Made by a program: the position numbers and the translations under genes
In this document: in pieces, positions 24,201-37,000 of the stretch
How positions within the stretch are numbered: position 1 is the stretch's first letter
Layout of the letters: each line of letters opens with the position of its first letter
Notes under the pieces: model-generated
What the model was told of the DNA's origin: nothing
The model's database searches: none
The model's input: the letters and a program-made list of their open reading frames with translations, nothing else
NCBI GenBank assembly: GCA_027559495.1
Contig: JAMXSV010000028.1
Location: forward strand, 992,001-1,056,000
Source: Aurifilum marmelostoma
Lineage: Eukaryota; Ascomycota; Sordariomycetes; Diaporthales; Cryphonectriaceae
DNA length: 64,000 bases
Direction: 5' to 3'

Positions 24201-25450
24201 TCGCAGTTGCACCTTCCAGGTTTGGCCCAACAACGATGCATCATCAATCTCGGTTTCAAACAAAGTCACAAGAAAATTGGGCATCCATTCACATCCCGAC
24301 ATGGCAAGCAAGTGATGCTGCTCTTGCATCGTAGGTCAACAAAACAACATCGTCTCCCAAGGAGGGCCGGCGACTAGAGGTATTTCGCGGTAAGGAGTTT
24401 AAGCTGACGCGGCCCGAATTGGGGATGCGACAGCGGATGAGATGGCGACGATCGTCTCTTGACAACGTTATCCTCTCTCGTTCACCACGCTCAGATGGGG
24501 CTACTCGAGGTAGTTGTCCTTAGAAATAAGAAGCCAGGCAGACCTCTTCTCGCAGATGGAGGGATCAATCCAACCCCACGCCCACTTTAATCTACTGACC
24601 TTGCAGCATCTCTAGGCTGAATCCTTTCAACCAAGCTGGTTGTGACGACTTTCTTGGCTGCTGCAGGCTGACGTTCTCAATTGTCTGGAGCTTACTTGGG
24701 TCATCATCGTCAAAAAGAGGGAAAGGGGGGGAAAAATAACTACGACGGCCGCCCTACTGTGTGGTGTGGCGGCATCAAAGGCAGCATCGTCGATTCATGC
24801 GCTTTCGCTTCTCGTGTGCCACTTGCGCTACAAATGAGGAGTTCTGTTGTTCTGAGTGTGCGCGGTTGCATCTTCTGAATCCCTTTTTGCCAGCCCACTT
24901 CGAGTCGAGGTTTCGCTCGCTCAGCGAGAAGCGTTATTATTGACGACGGCCTGCCTCAGCGTAGCAGGCCGCGGCGAAGGACGAGGGTCAACTGCCTGTG
25001 CTCTCATTATCATTCTGGTGTAACCACAGTCTATCTTCGGAGCAGGGTAGAGTTCAGCTGCTCCTCGGGCCTCGGGCCTCGAAGGCCCACCTTTCGGACC
25101 GCGGCCAGCTCTTGGTTGTTCGGTTTTAACCCGATGGAAGGGTCTGCTTCGCCGTAAAGGCTTTGCCGAATTTTACTACTGGTACGTGTGGCTTCCGGTA
25201 CGCCAGGCTGCACGCCGTCGGGCAATTGGTCTCGATGGCGTGGCCAGCTGAATCCGGTCGACGTTGGACAGAAAGAGAGAGAGCACGTCGCTGAGAATGA
25301 TGTCCCTTAGATTCCGAGAGAAGGGCACAGGGTAGCAGGGTGACGGAAATACTCTCCTGACGGGCTAACCGAGAGGAGAAGATCTTCGATACTGAGCGAG
25401 GCAGGACCAGCAGCTGGATACTCAGAGCAGTCTCGTTCGGATCATTCAAC
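21269..25450. other. Gene-poor 4.2 kb interval
   Basis: Between the divergent DUF1275 and nitrate transporter genes. Open frames of up to about 220 codons on either strand lack domains and have unlikely compositions. Contains a 12-base G run (23657-23668). The last few hundred bases are presumably the nitrate transporter promoter. Confidence 0.45.
25388..25420. promoter_or_regulatory. Two GATA cores upstream of the nitrate transporter
   Basis: GATA occurs at 25388-25391 and 25417-25420, 30-60 bases before the start codon. Nitrogen genes of ascomycetes are activated by GATA factors (AreA/NIT2), so these are candidate sites. The core is only four bases, so chance occurrence is easily possible. 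Confidence 0.25.
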
Positions 25451-27307
25451 ATGAGCCTCGGATCGATCTTGGCAGACCTGGTGAGGCCGCCTGGAGTTAA
25501 CCCAGTCAACAAGAAAGCGCGGGCCCTGCCGATCCTCAACCCTTTCAACGTCTATGGCCGTGTATTTTTCTTCTCCTGGTTCGGCTTCATGATGGCCTTT
25601 TGGGCATGGTTTGCCTTCCCACCCTTGGTAAGGGAGCACTGTGCTCATGTATAGCTTTGCGGTCATTTGGCTGACGAGAAGGGGGGGGGGGGGGGGCGGA
25701 AACAAATAGTTGGCTGCCTCGATCGTGAAGGATCTTGATCTGACAGCAGCACAAGTCGCCAACTCAAATATCATCTCGATATGTGCAACGTAAGAAGGAC
25801 CCCTCGCGTCTTTTCAAGAGATGGGTCGATTAGACGCACATCTAATACCAAAACCTCTAAACACAGGATGCTCGTTCGGTTCATCGCCGGCCCTTTATGT
25901 GACCAGTTCGGCCCACGCAAGATTTTTGCCGGCTGTCTTCTCCTGGGCTCCGTGCCCGTCGGTCTCGCGCCCCTTGTGCAAAGTGCCAGCGGGCTCTATG
26001 CAAGCCGCCTCTTCATCGGTATCCTGGGAGGGTCTTTTGTGCCCTGTCAGGTGTGGACTACTGGGTTTTTCGACAGGAACATCGTGGGCAGGGCCAACGC
26101 GATCGCGGGCGGCTGGGGCAATGCTGGCGGTGGTCTTACTTACTTTATCATGCCGGCCGTGTGCGACTCGTTTGTCGGGTATGGGTATCCCACCGATCAG
26201 GCCTGGCGGCTTGCGTTCATCGTTCCTCTCATTATGCTCGTTGTGACGGGCCTGGGGCTTCTCCTGCTCTGTCCCGATACCCCGGTAGGCAGATGGGGCC
26301 CGCGAGAACTGCACGCGCAGCAAAACAACGAAGGTGACTCGGACAATATTGTCGTTGAAGGGGAGCCGATCGTCGTCGTGCTGCCAGGTTCTGTCGCCGA
26401 CAAACCATCGGCGTGCTGCCTCCCACCACTCTACGGGGGACTAGACTTTTGCAAAGGACAAGAGATCAAGGACGAAGAAGAACCTCCCTCAGCCACGGTC
26501 GAAACCGAGAATAGCAGGCCTAGCCAGCCTGCTACCAGTGCCACAAAGAATCACGCTCCCTTTATACAAGGAGGAGGCGAGACGGACCTCGCAGCCACCC
26601 AGGACGAGGTCATCATCAAGCCCTCGGGCAGAGAGATCCTCCAGGTCACACTCTCCCTCCAGACCTGGACCCTGATGCTCTGCTACGGCTGCTCCTTTGG
26701 CGCCGAAATCTCCATCAACGCTGTTCTGGCCGCTTACTACCTCGCCAGCTTCCCCGACCTGGGCCAGACGCGCGCCGCCCGCTGGGCAGCCATGTTTGGG
26801 TTTCTGAACCTCGCCGCGCGGCCCCTGGGGGGCATCATCGCCGACGCACTTTTCAACCACGCCTGCTCCTCCTCCTCAACCCTCCGCGCCTTCTGGCTCA
26901 AGAAGGTGTGGCTGCACCTCTGCGGCGTGCTGGCGGGTGCCATGCTGATCATCACCAGTACGGTCAACGACAACGACAGAAACAGCCTCAGCACGTTCAA
27001 CGGCCTGGTTGCGCTCGCTGCGGTGTTCATCGAGGCCGGGAACGGTGCCAACTATGCGCTTGTGCCGCATGTGCACCCGTATGCGAATGGTGTTGTCTCG
27101 GGCCTGACGGGTGGATTTGGGAACCTGGGCGGGGTGGTGTTTGGGATTATCTTTCGGTTCATGGATGAGGGGACCGGGTATGCGAAGGCGTTTTGGGTCA
27201 TTGGGTGTATTCATGTCGGGGTGAATTTGCTGCTGGCTTGGATTCCGCCGATTCCGAGGGGACAGCTGGGTGGAGGCTATTGTGGTTGGGATAGGAAAAG
27301 AGGTTAA
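25451..27307 (+). CDS. Nitrate transporter, NNP family (NrtA/CrnA-like)
   Basis: Major facilitator protein that imports nitrate, and perhaps nitrite, across the plasma membrane. Three exons, 25451-25627, 25710-25789 and 25867-27307, give 565 residues in phase. The N-terminus (LNPFNVYGRVFFFSWFGFMM) and the loop MLVRFIAGPLCDQFGPRK are typical. The two Gly-rich nitrate signatures are visible: AIAGGWGNAGGGLTYF and VSGLTGGFGNLGGVVFG. A hydrophilic central loop of about 120 residues separates helices 6 and 7, as in fungal members. Intron 1 carries a 16-base G run. No nitrate or nitrite reductase gene is adjacent, unlike the clustered arrangement in Aspergillus. Confidence 0.95.
25681..25696 (+). 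repeat. Poly-G tract, 16 bases, in an intron
   Basis: Sits within intron 1 of the nitrate transporter gene, shortly before the acceptor AAATAG. Confidence 0.95.
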
Positions 27308-28571
27308 TCTCTGAAACGTCTAGACGATAATGATACTTTTTGTCTTGATCTAGAGCAGCATATGTCCTGTTGGTGTTGTGAAGGTGTTTGCATATACGAC
27401 TATAGAGGCCCTGTGAGGATGACGCGGCCAATCAACATTATATTATATTGCTAAGTAACACTTTGTCATTCAAAAGTAAGTCTCTCTTGCTGTAATATCC
27501 CTCAATTTTTCTTTTATTCTTTATTCGTTTATATCTTTTGTCTCTTCATTCCCCAAGAGTGACGATATCAATCTTACCTTCTCTCTCAGCCAGAACCGCC
27601 GATCATTTCCTCGCAACCGAAGCCCCGGGACCCCAGCCCAGGCCTTCCCCCCCCCCCAGGGCCCACACCAACAACAGAACAACCACAAGCGAGCCCAGCA
27701 TTGCAACCCACCACCACGGCAGGGCTGCCCTGCCCTGACACAATCAGTTCTGACGGGGGAAGTTTATTTTCAAGGTTAATAAGGTTTGTCCTGATAACAA
27801 CACCACCGGAACTCCTCTTTTGCCCCCGTCGTAGGATTTTTCCTGATATTACTTTCATATAGTCGGGTCCTTGATTCATAATGCTCCTGGCTTTTTCTTT
27901 TCTTTTTCTTTCTTTTCTTACCCCTTGGTATTTTTGAAACTTGAGGTCAATTGGAAATTATATGAATACCAAAGGGGACATGGATCCTTGACGGGTTTAC
28001 AAGCAACCTCTTTGTGTTGGATTTGTACTCTGCGCATTGGTTTTTTGCATAACGGTGCCCTTCTTGCAAGGATTTAAATTACAATGAGGATCTGATGATG
28101 TGTTTTCTCTATACGTCAAGATCAACGGATAGGGCAAGGAAAAGAAAACGAAAAAAGGAAAGGGAATCCTTCACCGCAATAAGGATACCACATTCTATCT
28201 CAGCATCTTGCAAGAAGGAGCTCGAGACACATATTGTTCACGCTTGAATTTTCCATCGTATTCGTTGAGTTTATATTTTTCCACTTCTCGTCTAGTCTGC
28301 GAACACTATAGCATTCTCATCTCATTCCCAGCCATGCCAGCCAAGCCCAACATCCAAGATGAATCCCATGCCAAGCTTCATTAACCGCTCGATGAGGCAA
28401 GTGTTGTATTTCTAGTGATCATTACAGCCATCGCATGAACATATGAAAATATCGATCCGAAGAAAGGAACAGAGGGCCGCCCGGCCCCGTAATGGCAACC
28501 GTGCGGAACGAAGACAAATATGTTGTTTTGTAACCCTTGAGGCACATTCAAGAACAAGCAGCGTCTCTCCT
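27308..28571. other. Convergent intergenic region
   Basis: 3' flanks of the nitrate transporter and of the GPI protein. AT-rich in places, with a C run near 27646-27657 and T-rich segments near 27890-27920. No coding frame supported. Confidence 0.5.
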
Positions 28572-29371
28572 CTATAGGGCAAGTGCTGCAGCAACCATAC
28601 CACCAATGGCAGCAAAGGTTCCTGCGGCAGCCACCCTGCCCGCGCCAGCCGTCGCGAACGCCGAAGTGCTCGACGCCGCAGCAGCTCCTGTAGTCGAGGC
28701 CTTGCTGATGGCCGTCAGGGTAGTCGCCTTGCCGGTGGCGACCGTGCTGGCCGTGACGATGGTGGAGTTGGCATACCCCGTGGCGCTGGGAGCAATGATG
28801 GTGGTGACGGCCGTGGTGGTCGAGGTCAGTGTAAGGCTGGTCACGGAGCTGGACGCGGGCAGGGAGGTGGAGATCGCGGGAATGCTGGAGATGATGGAGC
28901 TGCTGGAGGAGATGGTGGCACCTGCGATCTGGAACGGGAAAGAGTACTGAAAGATGGTAGGGTCCGAGTCGAGCTGAAGCTTGAGGCCGTACAGCGCGTA
29001 GCCGATGCTAGAGCTGTCCACGGTCCATGAGTATGTTCCGAGAGAGCTGTCAATGCTTGCTATAAATTTTCCCCAGTCAGTGAATATGTTGTTCACAAAA
29101 GCAGTGTCTTTTGAAACAAGGAGGAGGAGAACGTACAGGCGATGGTAGGGCCAAGCTCAAGAGTGCCCTGTGTAGCGCCCTGCAGGAGGACGATGCTCAC
29201 GGTCTCGTCGTCATACGAAGCAGTAGGGTCCCAGGTGACGGTGAAGGTCGTGCCTGCGGTGACAACCTCGTTCTCGGTCGGCGAGGTGATGGCGTCGAAG
29301 CCATCAGTGGCCTGGGCGAGGGCCGAGCTGACAAAAGCCAGGAGGGCGGCAGCAGAGATGGTGAACTTCAT
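28572..29371 (-). CDS. GPI-anchored Ser/Thr-rich wall protein (Kre9/Knh1 domain)
   Basis: Likely extracellular glycoprotein tethered to membrane or wall. Exons 29371-29137 and 29059-28572 give 240 residues in phase. Features in order: signal peptide MKFTISAAALLAFVSSALA; a Kre9/Knh1-like beta domain (FDAITSPTENEVVTAG, TFTVTWDPTA, VSIVLLQG, then YSWTVDSSSIGYALYGLKL); a long Ser/Thr/Ala-rich stretch expected to be O-glycosylated; and a C-terminal hydrophobic tail (AAIGGMVAAALAL) after small residues, typical of a GPI-attachment signal. The domain family is associated with beta-1,6-glucan assembly in yeast, but many fungal members have no known role. Confidence 0.9.
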
Positions 29372-31761
29372 CTTGTCTGGTTTTGGGTGGTGTAGTGATA
29401 TGATATTATAGATTAGGTAGGACAGAGTTGGATGAGAGACAAAAGTCAAAGAGCGTTGACAAAAGTGGGAGAGGTGTGCGTGTGTGTAAGAGAGAGAAGT
29501 CGTCTGAAGGTAGGACTAGACTCTGTTTAAGGGACCTCCGAAGGGATGAAGGAGGAGTAAATTACGGTGGGAACGTTGCGTGCCTTGCAAAAGAATGACG
29601 CAGGTCAGGGAGAGTAAGAGAATCTGGTGATATGAGAAAGAATGGCTGGCTCTTGAAGGCCTTGGGCTTGATCGAGTAAATGAATGAGTGAGTAAATGTG
29701 TACAAGTGAGCGAGTGACTGGGCCGGTGAGGCTGCAACAGTGAAGTAGCAGAAGACTCAAAGAAAACCCGGCGGGACCTGGAGCTGTGAGCTGTAGGTAA
29801 GAATGCTGACGATGGCAGGTCACAGTTGAAGGTGGAGGAGGAGAAGAAGAAGAACGGAAGGGTGGGGAGGGAGGAGAAGGAAGAAGAAGTACCAGGTGTT
29901 TGGTTGGACACAGGGTCGTCATAAAGCAGGATGTGCCTCCTACGTACAGCAACTAGTGCACTTGCTGTGCGTGCTGACTTCTCACCATCATTGCTGCGCC
30001 CCCCCTTCGTCCAGTTGGGTGATTTGCAGGGTCGCCAAGGAGAGCCCGAGCAGGGCAACATTCCTAAGCCTGGGCCCATCTCTTTGTCAACGACTCATTT
30101 ATTATTTTCCCCTTCTTTCTTGCAGAGAAACCCAGTAGCACATCGTTCGTCCGAGTTGGTGGGAAAAATGGGGGTCGAGCCTAATCCCAAGGCCTGGCCA
30201 ACATTGATCCCAGGCACCAGGGGAGGGGCAAATATCCAAGCGTGCATAGTCTGTGAGGTTATCGTCGTTTGGGGACTAGGGTCTCTGGGCTGAGGCTCCT
30301 GGGACCAGGTTGACCATCCGGCGGAATGCTGGGACAAGGGCAAGAGTGGGTTCCCTCGCCTCCGTCTAGCTTTCTCTGGCGGTTCGTCCCAAGAACTTCG
30401 GTGGATATCGCTGTACTGTCATGAGTGGTCCCTTCCGTTTCCTCCGTTGGCCCCTCTAAATAGGAAGGCGCGACAGCCGCAGAGAAGCCATAATATCCGC
30501 CGAGGAGTTTCGTCGCTGCAAGCCACTTTATGCTCTTCCTTTCCTCCAACGATCCTTCCCTCTTTTCTCTCATGCCCATGCGCGCATTCTGCGAGGCTTC
30601 GTGCTTGGACACTAATGACATAGTAAGCACAGATGCAGAAAAGACGTGAGACAGGATCCTCTTTCCCTCCCTTGACGAATCTAAACACTAGTCAGGCACA
30701 AAGAGAGGGCTCGAGAGCTTATTCGACACTAAAGGCCGAACCACCGCCGCCTCAGTCGATTTTTTTTTTTAAAATAAAATGAAAAATGAATGCAGGCACG
30801 GCAGGGTTAAAATAGCCCACAGCACGACATTCCAGCGGCCGCTGTAGCCTCCAAGGCGCAGGGGATTGGGCACTGCGGCTCGGTCCAAAGCCGAGGGATA
30901 AGAAGGCTACGCCGCATGCCCCTTGAGGCCTCTTTGACTGCAGGCACTAGAGCCCGCGAGCCCGCTTACTTACCAACCATCGGAATGTTGGTTATGCAAT
31001 ACTTGCCTCACACATCACATTCTCATGCCTTTCGCTTGCCCGTGCACACGAGCCGGCCTTCACGGTCACAGTACAATATCCCCACTCCTCGAATTCAACA
31101 GGCTTGGAATTCCTCCTCTGCGTGTGGGTGGCTGTTAATCTGTAGGCGCTGCCGTGATGAGCACCTTGCATGTCACATTGTTCACCCCCCGCCCGGCGGT
31201 ACCTTTGCGCTTGATCGATGTGCCTGCATGCATGCATTGAATCATTATTACATACTACTTTAGGCCAAACCTCTGCTGCAGGTGTGCTGTGCCACACGCC
31301 CCCGCCCCCCCCCCCCGGCCCCGGGCCCCAATCAGAATCAACCAGGGCCTACCTATGGGTGTGTAGTGCAGATGACAGCACGGTCAAATACCCCCGTTTC
31401 GAATGCTGACAGCAAGCGTGCAATCCAGCCTAGCCCACGAGCGCCCCCAGCAACGTTCGAAATACTCCACCATGGTATGATGGAACGAATGGTAATATGA
31501 ACCGTGATGATTCTCGTGTGTTCTTTTGGAGGCTAGAGATGCCCCGAGCATATATTCAGTGTCCGAGCTGCAAGTGTGAGGATTGTCCCTGCGAATCATG
31601 ATGCTCGAATCGCCTCACGCCACGCGCCTTGAAGCCAAGAAGGTACTCCGTACCCTTGATTGACCAAGAACAAGACAGAGCAGAGCTATATTGTGCTACT
31701 CCGCATTGGACAACAAGCTATTTGACTCTGATTATGCGTTCGACCTCTTTTCAAGGTACTG
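29372..31761. other. Intergenic; leader of the GPI gene, no other gene seen
   Basis: The first 600 bases are purine-rich on the plus strand, which is C/T-rich in the sense of the GPI gene and fits its promoter and leader. Further right there is a run of T (about 30761-30770) and a 12-base C run near 31305-31316. Open frames have no features. Confidence 0.45.
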
Positions 31762-34085
31762 TCACAAGGAGGGCCTGAACTCTCGCTCTGCCTCATGCTC
31801 CAAATCAACATCCACCGCCTCGTAAGTAAATTCATACTGTGTTCCTGCGACAAAGGGACTGTCCATTGTATTATACAGCTTTCCAACATTTCTTTGAGGC
31901 TTTCCTAATATGTGCTGCTCCAACTGCGCTATGTAATCTCGCATATCTTGCTGCGACCTAGAATATTCAGGATAGAACCCTTCCTTCGTTGACTCATTGT
32001 TCGTCTGTGTGATAGTGGTGAAAGGCGATATCGGCTGAGTATCTATCCGTATCGAACGTGGGTAAGCTCGGTGATCATTCGGCACCGTATGGGCGTTGTG
32101 ATCGAACCAGGGCGTTGGCAATGTCACTTGTGAAGAGCAGATCGGCTCTAGATCATGTGCAGCAGCTTCCAGTCGCTCAATCAACGTTAGTTTGGGCGAT
32201 CTGGGCCGCTCTGGCCCTGTCCGCTGGCTGGAAACTGTGATGCCTTTGTCGGAAGCAGTCATGGTCAAGACACCACCTCTCGCTGACTCGCAATGTTCGG
32301 ATGGTTGGACTGGTACCCCAGGCACCGTGCTATTGTGTCTTGGGGCTTCATCTGGGATTCGGTGATCAGAAGCACCCACTTCCACTTGTTGGCCACAAGC
32401 AGAGCTGTGTCGTTCCGACATGTGTTCTGTGCGATCTCCCGATGTGTCTGGGCACGAGGTTAATCCGCTGGCCATAGTACCACGGTCCTTGTAGCGTACG
32501 ATTCGAACAGGATGGATATGAGTCGCTTGGTCCTTCTGAAATGTCTTACAAACCCGGCGTGTTGCGCCGTCCTGGGCCAGACTACCTCCAGAACCGGGTC
32601 TGTCACTTTCATCCTTGCGCTTCGGCCTCGGACTTAGACGAATGCCTGTGTTGTTGAAAATCCCAGACAATACCAGTGATTCTCTGGAATCCGCTGCTCC
32701 CCGGTCTCGCTCCTGAAAGGACTCGCAAGAAGCATCAACATCGATGGGTCGAATGGTTGGTGCATTAAGTCGCGGGCGGCTGCCCGACCAACTGGAAGAT
32801 GCACTATCCTTCCTCAACTGCCTTTCCCTCCGCAACGCTTGTTCGGGGAACTTCGAACCACACTGAACCTCCATTGGATCAAGACTCGAGTGGGCGCCGT
32901 GGATTTGGGGCCCAGAAGTGTGGCTTGATTCGGCGCCTACCCTTTCGTCATAGCTCGACAGAGCGCTGGTAATTGACTGTCTCCTGTCCCACGCGTCATG
33001 CCAATCTGTGTTTTTGCGAGCGAAAAAGGCCGAAATTTCTTCAAATTGTCGGTCATTCCTTTTTCTCCGAGACTCGCGATTGCGTGAGTGTGGTTTTCGG
33101 GCTTCTTGACGAGGTTGTCTCAAAAAGGACATCTCATGGAAGGCGAGATCGGTCACTGTCAAATATATCAGTACAGAACCAAGGCATCATCATAGTGACC
33201 TACCCTGCGGTTCAGATCTTCGGCCGTTGCCAAACAAGCCAGGGCTGAATGATGGCTGAACCTTTTCAACGTCATGTTAGCACGCGAGCACGATGGATCG
33301 AGAAGAGCACTCACGCTGACGCGGTCGCTGAGGATTGACTGGGAGGTGAACTTATCCATAGCCTCCTTTGCGGACGTCATTTGAATCCTTCGCTTCCTGT
33401 ATTTCTTGGAATCCTCTTCAAGCTGCTCCTGTTTACTCCCGCTTGCTTTCTTCCTGTTTGGCTCGTTGTTTTTCACCATATCGTAACGATCACTTCTCGT
33501 CTTGTGCCGAGGCCGTTTCTCAAACTCATAAGCGCCCGGAGAGCGAGCAAGGGGCTTCGTTGTACCATCCGATTTGCATTGTTGTCCTCTGTCCCTTTCG
33601 TAGAAGCGTTCTTCAATAAGGGAGTCTGATCGAGGTGGCCGTAATGGGCCCTGGCGATGCGCAATCTGCCCAAGGACCTCACCAAAGGCAACGACTGGGT
33701 TGGATCCTGCTGCAAGAGCTCGTTTGCGCTTGCGGCTCTGGTCTTCTGTTGGCAGTCGAGAAGTTTTCGAATATTCCCCGCCGGTCGCAGACAGCATTTC
33801 GTGCACTGTCCATTTCTCTGCAGCGTGCTGGCTCCGAGAGTCGTGCGCCAAATCGCTATTTCTGGACTGTCGACCTCCTTGTGTCTGCGTTTGTACTTCG
33901 CCCAACCATCCCTCAATTAAATCCTCTTTGTTGCCGCCGGAGCTCGCGAGGAGAGCCGGCCACGCCTTGCAGGTTCTTTGCCGATCTGAATTGCGTGCTT
34001 GTGATACCTGGCGCGTGTGATCATGTTGAGGCTCATGATGGCGGGCATGGTGACGATGGCGACTAGGGATTTCCGAAAAGTCCAT
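31762..34085 (-). CDS. Unknown large disordered protein
   Basis: Not recognised as a family of known function. Exons 34085-33315, 33255-33204 and 33155-31762 join cleanly (GTGAGT/TTCAG and GTAGGT/GACAG) into 738 residues. The N-terminal 257 residues are highly charged, with many Arg/Lys/His/Gln, and probably disordered. A short middle exon codes for PSFSPGLFGNGRRSEPQ, followed by VTDLAFHEMSFL. This SPGLFG...LxFxEMxFL block looks like a conserved peptide, and I have the impression that similar blocks occur in other uncharacterised ascomycete proteins. The rest is polar and Ser/Arg/Pro-rich, with a short possible helix near the end (QDMRDYIAQLEQHILGK). No membrane segment or signal peptide. Basic clusters (SRKRKRALA, KYRKRRIQ) suggest nuclear location, by inference only. 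Confidence 0.75.
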
Positions 34086-37000
34086 AGCGGCGGCCAATAA
34101 ATTCAACAAGCGTGTCTGTAGCCGTGACGAGATTGTCTGCGTTGAAGACAAGAAGTCGGATATCGCCAATTGGATTAGGTGGATACTGATCGTCCTTGTC
34201 ACACAGATCGAATGGACCGAAACGCAAAGCATCAAGCTTGGTAGCGGAGCAGGGAATTAGGTTCAGACAATTTCCAAAAACATCGATGTGCAGAAACGAG
34301 GGTGGCCAACAAGATCAGCAAGGGCGTACCGCTGAGCGCAGCCGAAAGCGAAGACTCAGGAAGGTGGTTCGGACAGCAAAGCAAAGGGGGAGAGAAGAGG
34401 GAGACGACTAGTCGTATCAAACTTCCTGATCGGTACGTGAAGTGGAGTATCTTGTACACGCAGTCAGGGAAAGAACAGATGAGTTTGGACATGTTCCAAA
34501 AAGGATAGTGCCTTCCTCCCCCCACCGATGACGGAAGGTAGAACCGAGAGAGCTGCACATCTATGGGGACCCGCCGCAGATGTCCAGATCCTGGTCGTCG
34601 TGCGAGATTGCAAACAACTCTTGGCTTCAAGAGCTGTCACAGCTTCTGACCTGTGAGGCTTGGGGTTCTCTCAGCTTGGGTTCACGCACTGGACAAGCTC
34701 ACTTCATCCGTCCTTGCCAGAACATTGATCATCATTACCGTCAATAACAATGGTAGCGGCAACATCCCTTTCCAGTCCTGCTGATAGGGTGACAGACCTC
34801 GAACTCGACTAGAGCTCCTGAGACGTCTTGACAGCTGTCAATGCAACAACCATGCGCTCAACCTTGAAAGCACCACAGCGAACAGACTGAGAGGTCCTTC
34901 GTACGTTGACCCCTGCGTCGAATCCACGGCAGCAATACCCAGTGGTCATCTGTTTGTGACATCGCCAGCCCATCCTGCCATGCTGAATTGCGACGAAAGC
35001 TTCATCTTCCAAGCGCCAATAACAATGCTGCCTGGCCATCCATCATTCCTTGGCTAAGCAAGCCCTCAGGTTTGCATCGGGCGTTCAGCAACATGACTCT
35101 AGCATGCCGAGATTAGATGAGCCCAAGACAAATCTGCCCCTGGATAGCGATCTCTGGGACGTACAGAGTATGGACCCAATGTGGTGCTCCACCGGCTGAC
35201 TGGACTGCGATATAATTGAGTTCATCTCGTTCGTTTCCCCGGTCCCAAGAGTATTTCCAAAAACATCAGGCTCAGAGTTTTTCCTGTGCCCTAGCTGGGC
35301 TGTGGGTCAATGTTTGATCCCTTCCTCGCCAACACAAGCCAGCGGTGATATATCCTCAACCTGGGGAAAGGTCCTGGTTTCAAAAGCCAGAAAACGGTGC
35401 CAAGCTTTGGATCGAGACCGCCTGCCACACGTCAGTGGTGCTCAGGGGCCAAGCATCTGTTGAGATCTTCGTTTCAATAGACGCAGCGGAAATGCACTCT
35501 GTGGAGATCTCTGGTCCGCCGAGCTCGCACCATCGTAGCATTCTGGTTGCGCAGTGACACGAACCACAGTCTCACGTGCTGCTGTGACCTCAGCTCTTGG
35601 GCGTTGCACAAAGTATGGACCCTGACATGCAAGCACGCGGCTCAAACGCCACGACCTACAGCCAGGTCGTCATGCTGACACCCCGCTAGATATGTACAGC
35701 ACTGTACCGGACCCCACAATTCATGCGACTCTCGATTGGTACTTGAGCCTTGACTGATGAGCCATATCATTAGACATCCTAGCTCGCAAGAGAGAGAGGG
35801 GGGGGAGATGGTAAGAGTCTAGGCACGCCAGAGGAGCGTTGTGGGTTCTTTGAGCCAGAAACCTTGCCCAATTCTCCCCCTTGACCAAGGCGACAGCGTC
35901 TCATCTCATCTCGTCGCCGTCGCGGCTCGCGAGGGGGCTATTTTGAGCTGTCAGCACCGAGGCCAGTGGTGATATACAGCTCCTGGGTCATGGAATATCT
36001 CACAGGCTAGCGCGCATGTGTGGAGAAGGCTCGCCTGCGGATGACCTACCGAGACGCGCAGGTCGTGGCGACCTCGAGGGCAGATGGTTTTGTGGATATT
36101 ACATGCCTGTTAGACTTGCTATTTTTCCTTCTTTCTTTCTTGGCATATTCTCCAAACAAAACAGCTTGGGCTGCTGTCGAGGTAAAGCCTCGCAGCCTAG
36201 CAGGTATCGCAGTATGGGCAGCAGTTTCATATTGTGTTCCGGCCATTTTTATCGCTGTGGACGTCATGGCCCTACCAGTTTCAGCCAGGGATGTTCCCCC
36301 ACGACGTTTGACTGTTGCACAAATCGCGCCTCTAGCGGCATTTTTGCGAGAGGGGAGAGAGGGAGAGCGAGAAAGAGAGCTGGGCAGCGAAGATTGCCGG
36401 TGTTTGTCAAGGGAGACGACTCGGTGTGTTTTTGGGCAGCAAGCTTGTTTGCCAATCGCGGACACGGACACAGCTAACCCCTCAGGAGATTGTCGGAAAG
36501 TGCGAACGTGCACGCCTTCTGACCCCTGTTCAATGAGATGACGTTCAATTTGACTCTGTCCAGTGGCAGAAGTGGATGCTCTCTTGACCACTGCAGGTCG
36601 GAGCAGGGGGTGCGTGGACCACTGTCTGCTTGGAACGTACAGGGGTTCAGTCGCGGCGATCTGGCTCAACTCGTCCGGCGATAGTACTGCATTGTTGGCA
36701 TGTTGGTCTTCGGTTGAAAATGAGACAGCAACACGTCCACACGCAGCAGGGGGATAGCGACAGGGCCAAGCCTTATTGGCCATTGAAACCACTCAACAAC
36801 GTTTTGCAAAACATATTGGTCAGCATGGGAATGGAGATGTGTCAAAACGGGTGGGTTCCTGGGGGCACAGCTAACATTTCGATATCGAGCAGACAGAGGG
36901 AGAGGGGGTGGACGAAAATAAGGACAAAAAAAAAGGGGGGGGGGGGGTCGGGGCTCTTGTTGGGTCACCCAGCCAGGAGCAACACTTCCTAGAGCATTGC

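Noticed and set aside
25451..27307. A nitrate assimilation cluster
   Set aside because: No nitrate or nitrite reductase gene is present on either side within the window.
29516..30079. Minus-strand frame of 187 codons
   Set aside because: Lies in the C/T-rich leader of the GPI protein gene and reads as Ser/Leu/Phe low complexity.
36046..36792. Minus-strand open frame of 248 codons
   Set aside because: No domain, non-ATG start, overlaps an equally open plus-strand frame, and the composition is not protein-like.
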